Shown: piece after piece, positions 46,591 to 56,657 of the stretch
Layout of the letters: every line of letters begins with the position of its first letter
Numbering within the stretch: position 1 is the stretch's first letter
NCBI GenBank assembly: GCA_905220665.1
Contig: CAJNAR010000145.1
Location: forward strand, 310,001-374,000
Reading direction: 5' to 3'
Source: Albugo candida
Lineage: Eukaryota; Oomycota; Peronosporomycetes; Albuginales; Albuginaceae
DNA: 64,000 nt
Translations under genes and position numbers: made by a program
The notes under the pieces: model-generated
Seen by the model: the letters and a program-made list of their open reading frames with translations, nothing else
Told to the model about the DNA's origin: nothing
Databases searched by the model: none

Positions 46591-49500
46591 ATGCGATGTG
46601 TATTGCATCCAAAGCGCGTGCACAGCGCGATAACTCACTGTATCGATCGTACACACTGTCACGTTATCTATAAGCCGAATTCCTCTCTTTCTATCAGACT
46701 CAAAGACGCGTATCGATACGCTTCAAACACGAAAGAACTCAAACCAATTATTGATAATGCACTCGATACCTCGCGCGTTCCTCAAACGTGGAAAATTATC
46801 AAACCAAATCGACAAAATGTCTCCAAAAAGCTATGGATTCTCAACAGCCAATTGGCAGCTCATCACAAAAACGGTCGAGTCAACGAAGCAATCGCGCGAT
46901 TAGAAACGATGATCACAAAACACAAGTCGTACGACATGTCGAGTTTTCAAATTGTTCTATCACTGTGTAGTCAGCAACGGGATTACATCTCGGCTCTTAC
47001 GGTCCACCAAAGGATGCATGAGCTCCATATACTACCGTCCTCGGCGCAGATATACTCGTACTTGATTAACAGCTGCATACAGCCCAATAGTAAGCAAAAA
47101 AGCATTGAAATAAACCCGCAATCCGATAAATTTGTGATGCAGGCGGAAAACTATTGGCAAGAAATGCTCGATCAAAATATCACTCCGACGCCTTTCGTCC
47201 TCAGATACTTACTTAAAGTATACAAGAGATACCCCGGTTATGCTACAAAGGCCTTGGAATTATTTCAGAGCTATTTTCTCGGGAAAGATGCTACTTTTCA
47301 AGCCAACTCGATAAACACTGCAATCATCATTGCGATTCTCTGTCGTGAACCTCACGGTCGATATGGAACGGAAGCATTTAAAATTCTTCAAAATTATGCT
47401 CAGTATGCGTCAGAGAATCAAAAAGTGGGTAGAAAATATGATTCACTGGAGATTCAGACATACAATTACGTTTTAGACGCACTTCAGCGAGAATCGCAAT
47501 GGTATCTCTTCCAAAATGTACTACAAATAAAAGCACAATTCGGTGCTCAAAATGATAAACGAACGGCGCAGCTATTGGAAAAGTATTATCAAAAAGACCC
47601 AACGTCTCTGCACGTTCCGCTTCGAAATTCGGAGAGTGTAAATTATCAGAAAAAACTGAAGGATTGGACCGCCGAATTGGAAAATATTGCTCAAGCCGAT
47701 ATAAAAGCACCATCCACGGTCAATGTACCCACACAAAGAGATTGGCATTTTCTCTGCTCTCGTCAGCCAGCCATTCTTGTTCCAAAACTCGCTCATTATT
47801 TTATTCTTTTTCAAGCATATTGCCAGCGTCCTGATTGTCACTTGGCTCTGGGCGCTATGAAATGGAATACACAGAGTATGAATTCTCTTTTGTACGCTCA
47901 TGCACGCCATGGAATGCTCGAAAAATCATTTCAACTCTTGGAGAAAATGTGTCAATTGCAACATGCAAATGAACAAAGCTTTGAGACTGTGCTTGCACTC
48001 TGCAGCCGTCGACAGGATTTGAAAACCGCTCGCAAAGTTTTCTCGCTTTTGGATGCGTCTTGTCCACCTATCGAGCCAACAATTCGCTGCTTTAACGCTC
48101 TTTTGCATTGTCATACAGCGTCACCAAAAAGTGTTGGAAATCGACTCGAAAATGCGTTAGAGATATTTTACCGCGTCGGCAATCGAGCCAATGTCGTGAC
48201 GCTCAACACAATGCTCAAAGTCTTCCAAACAAACACTCCGATTGCGTACAATGAAAGTTCCTTTGTTACACGCGGTATCCAAGCCCTCGAATTCTACCGT
48301 CTTTTTTCCAGGATCTCTCCTTCGGTGACTCTCGAAGCTCGGACACATTTTGCACTTTTTCGCTGTTTTGTACCTCCTACAGAGCGGATCGACACGTCCG
48401 AAGTGGATCCTGCCAGCTTGGCCATACTCAAGGAATACATGCTCAAGACGCTGTCGGAGCTTCCCATTTGTGACTTGACATCTGGTACTTTCCACACCGC
48501 TCTTGATTTCTCGCAGCGCGTTGGCGATGTGGATTTCGCATTCAGCATATTCGACATTTTCCAGGCTCGTCGTGAAGGAGCCCTACAGCCAAATGAGACC
48601 ACTCTGACGTTGTTATTGTCAGTGTGTCGAAAAGCCCAGCAACCCGATTTAGGCCTTAATCTTCTCCATCATTTACTCGATGGAACAATCACACACGATG
48701 GAGCTCTGACAATCGCGGTGTGGAATACGGCGATTCACATGTGTGGGGAACTTGTTCGAACAGATGATGCGATCGCCTTATGGGAAGCTGTGCTCAATTT
48801 TGGCGTGTTACGGCCGAACGCGCACACTTTTGAGCATACTATCCAGGCCTGTGCGCAAGTAAAGTGGACGACCAAGGCGATTGAAATCGCGCACAAGATG
48901 AACGAGCGGATGGGCTACACGAGTGCGACGGCCTGGCGACATGTACTGCTGAGTTGTGTGCGATCCGGTGATTTGAAAACAGCGCTTTTTGTGTTCGAAA
49001 AGACAAAGAAAGATCGAAAATCATATCATTTAGTGTTTCAAGCCGCCATCGAAGCATTACGTTTGGGCAATCACGACGTATTCTGGATCAAAAGCACTGT
49101 TGAGGCGCTGTATGAGGAGATGGAATCAAAGGTGACGCCCGCGACACTGATTCTAATGTGTCGGGTTTACCAAGTAGCCAAATACCCTCAATCAGTCATT
49201 CAGGTGGTCAAGCGATTCCAATCCGGTGGTCGTTCCATTGACGAGTGGACAAGTATCGCGTATCTGCGCGCATGTGCGGCCTCGGACAACCTGGAAGGAG
49301 TAGAACAAATGCTCTCAATTCCGGATCAGTCGCATTCTTGTGCGGTACTGCTTGAGATATTCGACACGCTGCGCCATTTACACGCTTGGGATGTCGCCAT
49401 GAACTTGTTCCGGAAACTGTCGACTGAAAAACGCTGTGTGTTCCCGGATATTGATAGTGAGACATCTTTGCGTTTACTGGAAAAGGTGCTGACAATGTGC

Positions 49501-49782
49501 AACGAATATGAACAGTTTGCGATTGTGACGGCGATGTTTCAGGCAATTCGGCACAGTTTGAAGCATTATGGTGCGATTCTCACACAAGAACGGTATTTTG
49601 TCGATAGACTCAGTGCAGAAGCGTACATTGAAGCCATTCTCGCTGCTGAAGCTGCTGAGAATTGGGTCGATGCAACAACGCTATTTTTGGAAATGCAGCA
49701 ATGCTACCCGGAGATTCTTACCTCCAAACTGTGTGAGAAGATAGCACTTGGACGATATCAAAGTCGAAATGACTCAATTTGA
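46591..49782 (+). CDS. Large PPR/helical-repeat organelle RNA-binding protein
   Basis: A single uninterrupted exon; the first ATG (46591) gives 1,063 aa. Repeats of about 35 residues recur through the length: SSFQIVLSLCSQQRDYISAL, NSLLYAHARHGMLEKSFQLL, SFETVLALCSRRQDLKTARK, AWRHVLLSCVRSGDLKTALF. These fit the pentatricopeptide pattern (helix pair, (V/T)-Y-(N)...-G). Several are degenerate, so I cannot count them exactly; about 12-15 are visible. The N-terminus (MRCVLHPKRVHSAITHC) is basic and lacks acidic residues for about 20 positions, compatible with mitochondrial targeting. PPR proteins bind organelle RNA for processing or translation; the target cannot be read from sequence. Confidence 0.78.
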   Translation: MRCVLHPKRVHSAITHCIDRTHCHVIYKPNSSLSIRLKDAYRYASNTKELKPIIDNALDTSRVPQTWKIIKPNRQNVSKKLWILNSQLAAHHKNGRVNEAIARLETMITKHKSYDMSSFQIVLSLCSQQRDYISALTVHQRMHELHILPSSAQIYSYLINSCIQPNSKQKSIEINPQSDKFVMQAENYWQEMLDQNITPTPFVLRYLLKVYKRYPGYATKALELFQSYFLGKDATFQANSINTAIIIAILCREPHGRYGTEAFKILQNYAQYASENQKVGRKYDSLEIQTYNYVLDALQRESQWYLFQNVLQIKAQFGAQNDKRTAQLLEKYYQKDPTSLHVPLRNSESVNYQKKLKDWTAELENIAQADIKAPSTVNVPTQRDWHFLCSRQPAILVPKLAHYFILFQAYCQRPDCHLALGAMKWNTQSMNSLLYAHARHGMLEKSFQLLEKMCQLQHANEQSFETVLALCSRRQDLKTARKVFSLLDASCPPIEPTIRCFNALLHCHTASPKSVGNRLENALEIFYRVGNRANVVTLNTMLKVFQTNTPIAYNESSFVTRGIQALEFYRLFSRISPSVTLEARTHFALFRCFVPPTERIDTSEVDPASLAILKEYMLKTLSELPICDLTSGTFHTALDFSQRVGDVDFAFSIFDIFQARREGALQPNETTLTLLLSVCRKAQQPDLGLNLLHHLLDGTITHDGALTIAVWNTAIHMCGELVRTDDAIALWEAVLNFGVLRPNAHTFEHTIQACAQVKWTTKAIEIAHKMNERMGYTSATAWRHVLLSCVRSGDLKTALFVFEKTKKDRKSYHLVFQAAIEALRLGNHDVFWIKSTVEALYEEMESKVTPATLILMCRVYQVAKYPQSVIQVVKRFQSGGRSIDEWTSIAYLRACAASDNLEGVEQMLSIPDQSHSCAVLLEIFDTLRHLHAWDVAMNLFRKLSTEKRCVFPDIDSETSLRLLEKVLTMCNEYEQFAIVTAMFQAIRHSLKHYGAILTQERYFVDRLSAEAYIEAILAAEAAENWVDATTLFLEMQQCYPEILTSKLCEKIALGRYQSRNDSI

Positions 49783-50474
49783 TTGTTTTGGAATCCGATC
49801 GTAAGAATTGGCTGATTATAGCATATATTATACTATAGCTTCTTGGTATCGACGATCGACGCTCTTTTTTATATAAGAAGAGCGTTGATGCCGATAATAG
49901 CAGTACGGTACAAGTCGGATACAACTATACGGACGACTGAGGCGGTACTCGTCATTTGTATCAGTGCCAGAGGGTGATTTCGCATCGATCGATTACATAT
50001 CCAGTGGACAATGCGTATACACATGTTCGCGTCAAATTTACGGAAGCTTTTCACCTCTTTTCGTAATCCTACAACCCGATGAATGAGTGCAGCTGACTCG
50101 TTCTGCCTCAGAAGCGATGGCTCTGAGATTATAACGATGCTATGCCGCTTGCGACAGTCTGCATCGTTTCGCTCTTCACTGTGTTTCCGCTCAGACCCCA
50201 TCATTCAGAATATTATATAGAGATTGACTTGTATACAATTCCACTCGATTGCTCTTGTCTGCTTTTGGTTTGCGGTCATGCAAATCGCGAATTATGCATT
50301 TTTGCATAAATTCCAAGAGCTGTTGACGATCGATAAGATTGCCGAAATTTCTAATGAAAGCATCAACTATTGGATTATTACCCTCGTAGCCGCTTGCGTT
50401 TTCGCGCTTCGATTTTGAAAATTCAAAGCGGCTTCCACTCAAACGAGCCTAAAAAGCTTCTGTCGTATCAAGCA
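49783..50474. other. Spacer with a small hairpin, upstream of kinesin-5
   Basis: At about 49,858-49,886 acgctctt and aagagcgt form an 8-bp inverted repeat around an AT-rich loop. Following bases gcgttgatgccg recur at about 60,037 ahead of the CAMTA gene. No gene seen. Confidence 0.4.
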
Positions 50475-53400
50475 ATGCCATCAGACGATACGGAAATGCA
50501 ACAAGAGACCAATGTGCAAGTCGCTGTACGCTGTCGCCCTCTGAATGAACGGGAGAAACAGCATAAGCGTACAGCAATTGTTCAATGCAAAACAAACACA
50601 AACGAGGTCGCAGTTTTGAAGCGAAAAACGTACTCATTCGACCATGTTTTCGGTCAGTATTCGACACAGAAAGATATTTTCAAAACAAGCGTGAAAGGTG
50701 CTGTGGATGAAGCTCTGGCCGGCTACAACTGCACTGTTTTCGCGTACGGACAAACAGGCACGGGCAAGACGTACACAATGCTGGGAGCACTGGAGCCTGA
50801 TCACGAACATGCAGGAATCATTCCCCGATGCATCCGATATATTTTCGATACATTACAATCGTCTCAGCAAGAATACAGTGTCAAAATCTCCTTCTTGCAG
50901 CTGTACAATGAAGAATGCAAAGACTTATTGGCCGCTGATGGAGGCAAAAAATTACGTTTAATGGATGATGTGCGTCGAGGTGGAATTTACTGTCAGAACT
51001 TACTCGAAGTTACAACCACGACGGCCTCACATGTTTTTCAATTACTTGAAGCCGGTGTGAAGAATCGAATTACCTCAGAAACGTTGATGAATGAAAATTC
51101 CAGTCGATCACACAGCATTTTTACTGTTCGCATTCACAGTAAGGAGCATAATCCTGCAGGAGAAGATCTTCTCAAGGTAGGTGAAACCATGCAGTTTGAT
51201 CCTTTCATCGCATCTAAGTGTCAATTGCTTAGATTGGTCAACTCAATCTCGTGGATTTGGCCGGATCAGAGTGCGTTGGTCGTTCAGGAGCTCGTAATGC
51301 GCGTGCCCGAGAAGCTGGAAACATCAATCAGAGTCTCCTGACGCTTGGCAGAGTAATTACCGCTTTGGTAGATAATCATCCTCACATTCCGTATCGAGAT
51401 AGTAAGCTGACGCGATTACTGCAAGAATCACTTGGTGGTCGAGCTAAAACAACCATTATCGCGACTCTGTCTCCGGGTGTCGAAAGTATGGATGAGACAC
51501 TCAGTACACTCGAATACGCTCATCGTGCTCGAAGTATCCGTAACAAACCCGAAGTGAATCAAAAAATGACCAAACACGCACTTTTGAAGGAGTATGGCAG
51601 TGAGATTGAATCGTTACGTAATGCTCTTGAGGCTGCACGTCAAAAGGACGGCATATATCTTCCTCCGGCCCAATATGACGAAATGCAGCAACGGCTGGCT
51701 GGTCAGGCCGCTCAAGTATTGGAGCTTGAGGATCAATTGGATGTGCGTAGTAAAACCTGTAAGGAATTGGAAGACCTGATTGACGATCAACGACAACAAC
51801 TGGAGCAAGCCAAGAATACCCAACGCGAACTGGAAGGTGATATTGAGAAAAAAATGGGGCAGATCTCGGAGCTTGAATTGCTGCGCGATGCATTACGGAA
51901 AGATCTCCGGATGTCCAATAAACGTGTCCATGCGTACGAACAGCATGAAGCAATTTTGCTTGCGAATGGAAAGAAAGCTACGGAGCTGTTTGATGAGCGA
52001 AATAAGGCGATGGATCAACTTCTGCATGCGAATAAACGTAAAGAACGTGTTGAGAAATTGAATTCGGAGTTGGTGGACGGATACACCGACAAAACTCTCT
52101 GTGAACTTTCCAACTTTGACACAAGCTTGATGGAACAAGAGCACACACATGCACGAATGGTCGAGGAATTTGGATCGTTGATGAAGAGAATGGAACTTGC
52201 ACATGCTGATAAGCTGGTCGAGTTGAGAAAACAAGTCGAAGAACTCGAGTTTGGCTTGGATGAAGCTAACAAATTGGCTCAATCACAACATCAGAGCGCC
52301 CGGGCACTAGCGAGTGAGAATCAGGAGCGTAATGAGAGGCTGAGTAGGGAGAAGCTTGATAGTACGATGCTGGCTCTTCATGTGATCGTAGAATCTGTAA
52401 AATCGCATTCGCAAACGTCGATGGAAGCATTGGCTGCAGCACAAAAACGACTGATGCATTGGACCGAAAAATCCAGCGGGAGATTACGTACTGGCCAACA
52501 AAAGCTACAAACGTTTGTGCATGACGAAAAAGAGAGCTTGAATATGCTGATACGCGATCTTAAGTCGTTGACGGAACAAGAGCGTGGCAAGATCGCTGAC
52601 CGTAGTAATGGCCTATCCGACCTGATCCAGCAGCATCGAGATGAAACGCGTGGTCAAGTTGAAGCTATCAAGGAGCAAATGTTACGACTGGTAAATGATT
52701 TGATGGCAACCCAGCAGGGACATAGCGAACGACAAGTCGAATTGATCCGAACACATTCGACAGAGCATTCGAAAGCTCTTCTCCAGGTTGAAAGTGAAGC
52801 ATCCAAGGGTGTCGGGAACGCGATACAACAAATGGAAGTGTTTACTGATCAGAGTAAACAATCTGAAGAAGAGATGGAGGCTGAAGTACAGAAAGCATCC
52901 TCTCTGTTGCATGAATCCATTTCGAATGAGACTCAATCAATGGCTGAAAACTCCAAAAAGCAGCGTGAGAAGCTTGAAGAAATCAAGGCACATGAGAGAG
53001 CTTCCGTCCAGGAACGAGAAGCTACAGACACTGCTCAACTCAAAAAGTGGCATGAGAGCTTCAACGCGTGTGAATCGGAGCACAACGCTCTGACTGCTAC
53101 GGAGAAGAAAAAGTGTGAGGATCTGAATGTAAATCTGACCGTGTTGGAGAAAGAATTTGTCCAAAGTGTCGCAAGCACCGCCAAAGTTCACGCGAATTCC
53201 CGCAGTTTGACTTGTTCAATTCTTTCCCACGGACGCCAAACTGCTCAAAACCAGTGTGCCGAAGTCAAATCATTCGTCCAAAGTCGAACGGTGTGTGAGA
53301 GTGCAATTTCCAGCCATTTAGCCATTTCAGTGACTTATACTTCTCAATGATATTTGTATAGGTGGATGAGCCGAATGGGACGACGCCGACCAAGCGTATA

Positions 53401-53814
53401 CCAGTAGACTTTCCAGCATTTGAACAGCTTGTAGTGACAGGACTTGACAACTCAGCAAGCGAATCGCTTGCAGCTGGGATCCCAAATGAGACTCGTTTGA
53501 ACGATTCCAATCTCTCTCAGGAGGCTCCAATGACAAACAAAGAGAACATTGATTCCGCAAATACGCCAAGGGAAATTGATACTGAGTCAACTTCATCGGT
53601 TGTCTCGCAGGAGAAAGCTGAAAGAGAGCCTCACAAAACCACAAAACGGAAATCGAGCGACACCGAGACCGGGAAAGAAACAAGTCTGCTTGTTGCGCCA
53701 CAAAAGTATAACAAAGCAACCAGATCTAGCAAAGCACGGAGCCTCCTTGCACATCGGAAGCGAGCTCGCCTGGCTGTGACAGAGTCATCTTCCGGACGTT
53801 CCAAGGCTCAATAG
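50475..53814 (+). CDS. KIF11: Kinesin-5 (BimC/Eg5-type mitotic motor)
   Basis: Three exons (50475-51176, 51233-53290, 53362-53814; introns 56 and 71 bp, all phase 0) give 1,070 aa. The N-terminal motor has [14 protein letters not shown], the P-loop GQTGTGKT (residues 92-99), NENSSRSHS (about 206) and LVDLAGSE (about 240). The neck [17 protein letters not shown] matches the kinesin-5 segment A-A-R-x-K-(N/D)-G-(V/I)-Y. A long coiled coil follows to about residue 900. The third exon begins with the BimC box [12 protein letters not shown], including the T-P-x-K/R CDK site that controls spindle targeting in the family. Reading through the last intron stops at 53350 and loses the BimC box, so splicing matters. 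The start is the first ATG before the motor. Confidence 0.93.
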
Positions 53815-54000
53815 CGCCCCAAAAGCACATTGCTGCGTCTGAATTTGTAATAAAAGCCATTTTTGACAGTACAATACGCGACATGTACCGCCTTGGATAA
53901 CTTACGCATCGGAAAGATTCATCATCGGCATTTTCCATAGTCAGTCCTTAACATCCGATATACACTCTATTTTGTTTCATTTCGGGTTCTTTATGTAATT

Positions 54001-55941
54001 CTATGATTGTATTGAGCAAAAGTTTGAATTTGGCGTCGTATGCGATCTACAGAAAGAGGTGAGCCATTCATGTATTTTGGCCTTTACGAAGCCAATCTCA
54101 CCTTCGAGGTCTTCTTTCGTCGAATGCATATTTTCGAATTCCATGTTGAATGGGATTTTGGCGGTAGTCTATTTTCCCCAAGTGAGATTCAATGTACGAT
54201 TCACAAAGGTTGGATGATAAGGCACTGACCTCAGCCTGAACTCGTCGGACAGACTGTAGAAATGGATGGTTCAAAGCATCTGCGACACGTATCCTTGCAT
54301 CGGGATTAAATAATAACATCTTTTGAAGTAAGTCCAAAGCTTCGGTAGGAGCCCCTGGATACATTTCTTTGAGATCTCGCGGAGCTTTTTTTGGCAGCTG
54401 TTGTAAATACTCTCTCACTTCTGATGCATTTTCTATGTCAGTATCGTTGGGAGTACCGATCACACTGAAGATGACATTCAGTTGGTCCAACTTGTCCGAG
54501 TATGTTGTCGGGCGATCCGCACTGAGAGGGAAGCATGATCGACCCGGGAATAAAGGAGCTCGGTCTTGATAACGAGGGCAGCTCTCAGCTTGCATACTCA
54601 ATAATTCTGCGAATATACACCCAACGCTCCATACATCGACTGCAAAGCTGTAATCTTGCAATAAAATAAGCTCAGGAGCCCTATACCATCGAGTCACGAC
54701 GTGTTTGGTGAGTTGCCGGCGAACTGTTGGAGTATGCTGATGAGAGTATGCCGATGTTTCTGATAACGGAATCGAAGATCGATTTGGAAGAAAATCACTC
54801 AGAGGGTAAAGATGTTTGCTCCGTTCTTCGCGAGTGCCTGTGACATCGACTACTCGGGCCAATCCAAAATCACAAATCTGTAGTTCATACAACCACATCA
54901 TTATCGCAAGGCACACTCAAGGATCGCAACTTTCGGTACCATTAACGTGCAATCTTCATTCAAAAGGATGTTGGCCGGTTTCAAGTCTCTATGAATTACG
55001 TTTGCTGAGTGTATATAGTTCAAGCCACAAAGTAGCTGGTAGAGGAAGACTTGTATATGCTTTATTGTGAGGTACTGCGGACTCATAATAAGCTTTTGCA
55101 AATCGGTATCAAGAAACTCGAACACCAGATACAGATGATTGCCAAACATTTTGGAAACTGGAGGAAACACATCCAGCAGTCTGATCACCTGACCATGGCT
55201 GCACCAGTCAAATAGAAACTATGATTAAAACGAATCGGAGGGAAAAACGTAAAAGGCTCAGATAACGTACTGTAAATGTTGAACGATATGGATCTCTCGA
55301 TATATCCGCTTACAATCAAGACTCTGTCGAAAAACATCGATGACCTTCTTGATCGCAACTTTTTTGCCGCGGATGTTGTCGTACGCCTCGACCACTTGAC
55401 CGTACGAGCCTTTACCCAATAAACGCACCAGACGGTATGAAGACGGTAGACTCCAATTACGAAACTGCTCTGACAATAATGGAGAGATCCCAGGTGCCGA
55501 TGGTGGTGCATTTTCTCTGAATTGAGTCCCATTTTTTGCAGGTGAGCTTACACGCTCATTATGTCCATCTAAAAAAGTCTCGTCCACCGCAGTCCGCTGA
55601 CTTGCAACTGGCGTAGTCATACCAGAAACTTCCGGTACATCTGTTGACTCCACATCCATCAGTGTACTATTCAAGTCCGAAATCGTTTCTGAACTTATCG
55701 GAGTCGGAGGCATTTCATTTTGTGAGACATGTGGAGTAGGCGCAATGTAGGCTCTTGAAGCTCTTGAAATAGGATCAGTCGTAGCGAGACGTTGATGTTT
55801 TTCAAAGGCGTATGCCTCGAAGCAATCTTGCGCGCGTAATTTTGAGGACGCTACAGATGACGTGCTCATAAACTTACGCTTACGATTCGGTGCATCATTT
55901 ATGTCTGTTTCGCTGTGGTTCTGAACGCTTTGGGTTGTCAT
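54001..55941 (-). CDS. Atypical MAP kinase (apicomplexan MAP2-like, T-K-H loop)
   Basis: Four exons on the minus strand (55941-55271, 55198-54940, 54877-54230, 54168-54001; introns 72, 62, 61 bp) give 581 aa. Residues 1-165 are a disordered Ser/Pro/Thr-rich extension. The kinase has GKGSYGQVV (176), VAIKKV, VIHRDLKPANILLNEDC, ICDFGLARV and VVTRWYRAPELILLQ. The activation motif is T-K-H (367-369) instead of T-x-Y, with about 67 residues from DFG to APE, roughly twice the usual. APLFPGRSCFPLSADR and DQLNVIFSVIGTP, and the C-terminal (K)IPFNMEFENM, match the Plasmodium/Toxoplasma MAP2 group, which carries T-S-H. Final exons were placed by that alignment. It is convergent with kinesin-5 (186 bp between stops). 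Confidence 0.85.
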
Positions 55942-56199
55942 TTGAAAAGCGGCAACGCGCTTTAGTACCTTTAGTTTGCTTACCTTTTCGTAATGATAAA
56001 AGAAAAGTAAAGTTGCAGTTGCGAAAAACCTCAGCAGATTTGGATAAAAACCCCTCGATCGCGTGGAAGAGTGATTGCGAGAGAGAAGCGCTACTTGCTC
56101 TAATCTGCATGTTCATCTTTTGCACCAATTATAGTTTCACAAACACCCTACTCCTTTTGTTCTTTACCCCGATAAAGAACACTGATTGGAAGATATATG

Positions 56200-56580
56200 C
56201 TACATCTCGAATTCTTGCTCCAGCAGACCGCTTACATCACTCTCGCTCTCATTTGTTTCTAATCGCACTTGTAGCTGCGACTCGCGCAACTTTGCGAGAT
56301 TTTGACTCTGCATAATGTCCTTTTCCTGGGCAATCTGCATACGGATTTTTTGCTCATCTCGTATACGAATCAATCGCGTTGAATGAGTTTGTTGACCGGC
56401 CTTTACTGAAGATTGCAGACGCTTTTTCGCATAAAGTAATTGCCGCTGCTCTTCTGTCAATACCGCCAAGAGTTGAGATATTCGATCGGAAGTACTGCTC
56501 AAAAGTTCGAGCTCATATTTAAGACATTTTAATTGCTGATCAAGCCCTTCCTGACTCTTTTCTTGTGCATCAAGCGGCAT
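56200..56580 (-). CDS. Small coiled-coil protein, or last exon of the NADK gene
   Basis: From the first ATG (56580) this is 126 aa, charged and helical with heptad character (LDQQLKCLKYELELLSSTSD, QLLAVLTEEQRQLLYAKKRL), ending LLEQEFEM. The frame is open to 56637, 20 bp after the stop of the NAD kinase gene on the same strand. An alternative joins it to that gene: donor gtataa at the NADK stop and acceptor cccataag (62 bp) stay in phase 0 and would append VSEPALEMPLDAQ and onward. I cannot decide without transcripts. No family recognised. Confidence 0.5.
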   Translation of the reverse strand: MPLDAQEKSQEGLDQQLKCLKYELELLSSTSDRISQLLAVLTEEQRQLLYAKKRLQSSVKAGQQTHSTRLIRIRDEQKIRMQIAQEKDIMQSQNLAKLRESQLQVRLETNESESDVSGLLEQEFEM

Positions 56581-56657
56581 CTCAAGCGCAGGTTCCGATA
56601 CCTTATGGGCAAATTCTAGTGATACATTACCTCTCAAATTGGTTACCCTTCGCAGAT

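Noticed and set aside
47378..49546. Several 100-150 codon antisense ORFs in the PPR gene
   Set aside because: Shadows of a long coding frame; composition follows the sense codons.
51501..52282. Long minus-strand ORFs in the kinesin-5 gene
   Set aside because: Antisense shadows of the motor neck and coiled coil.
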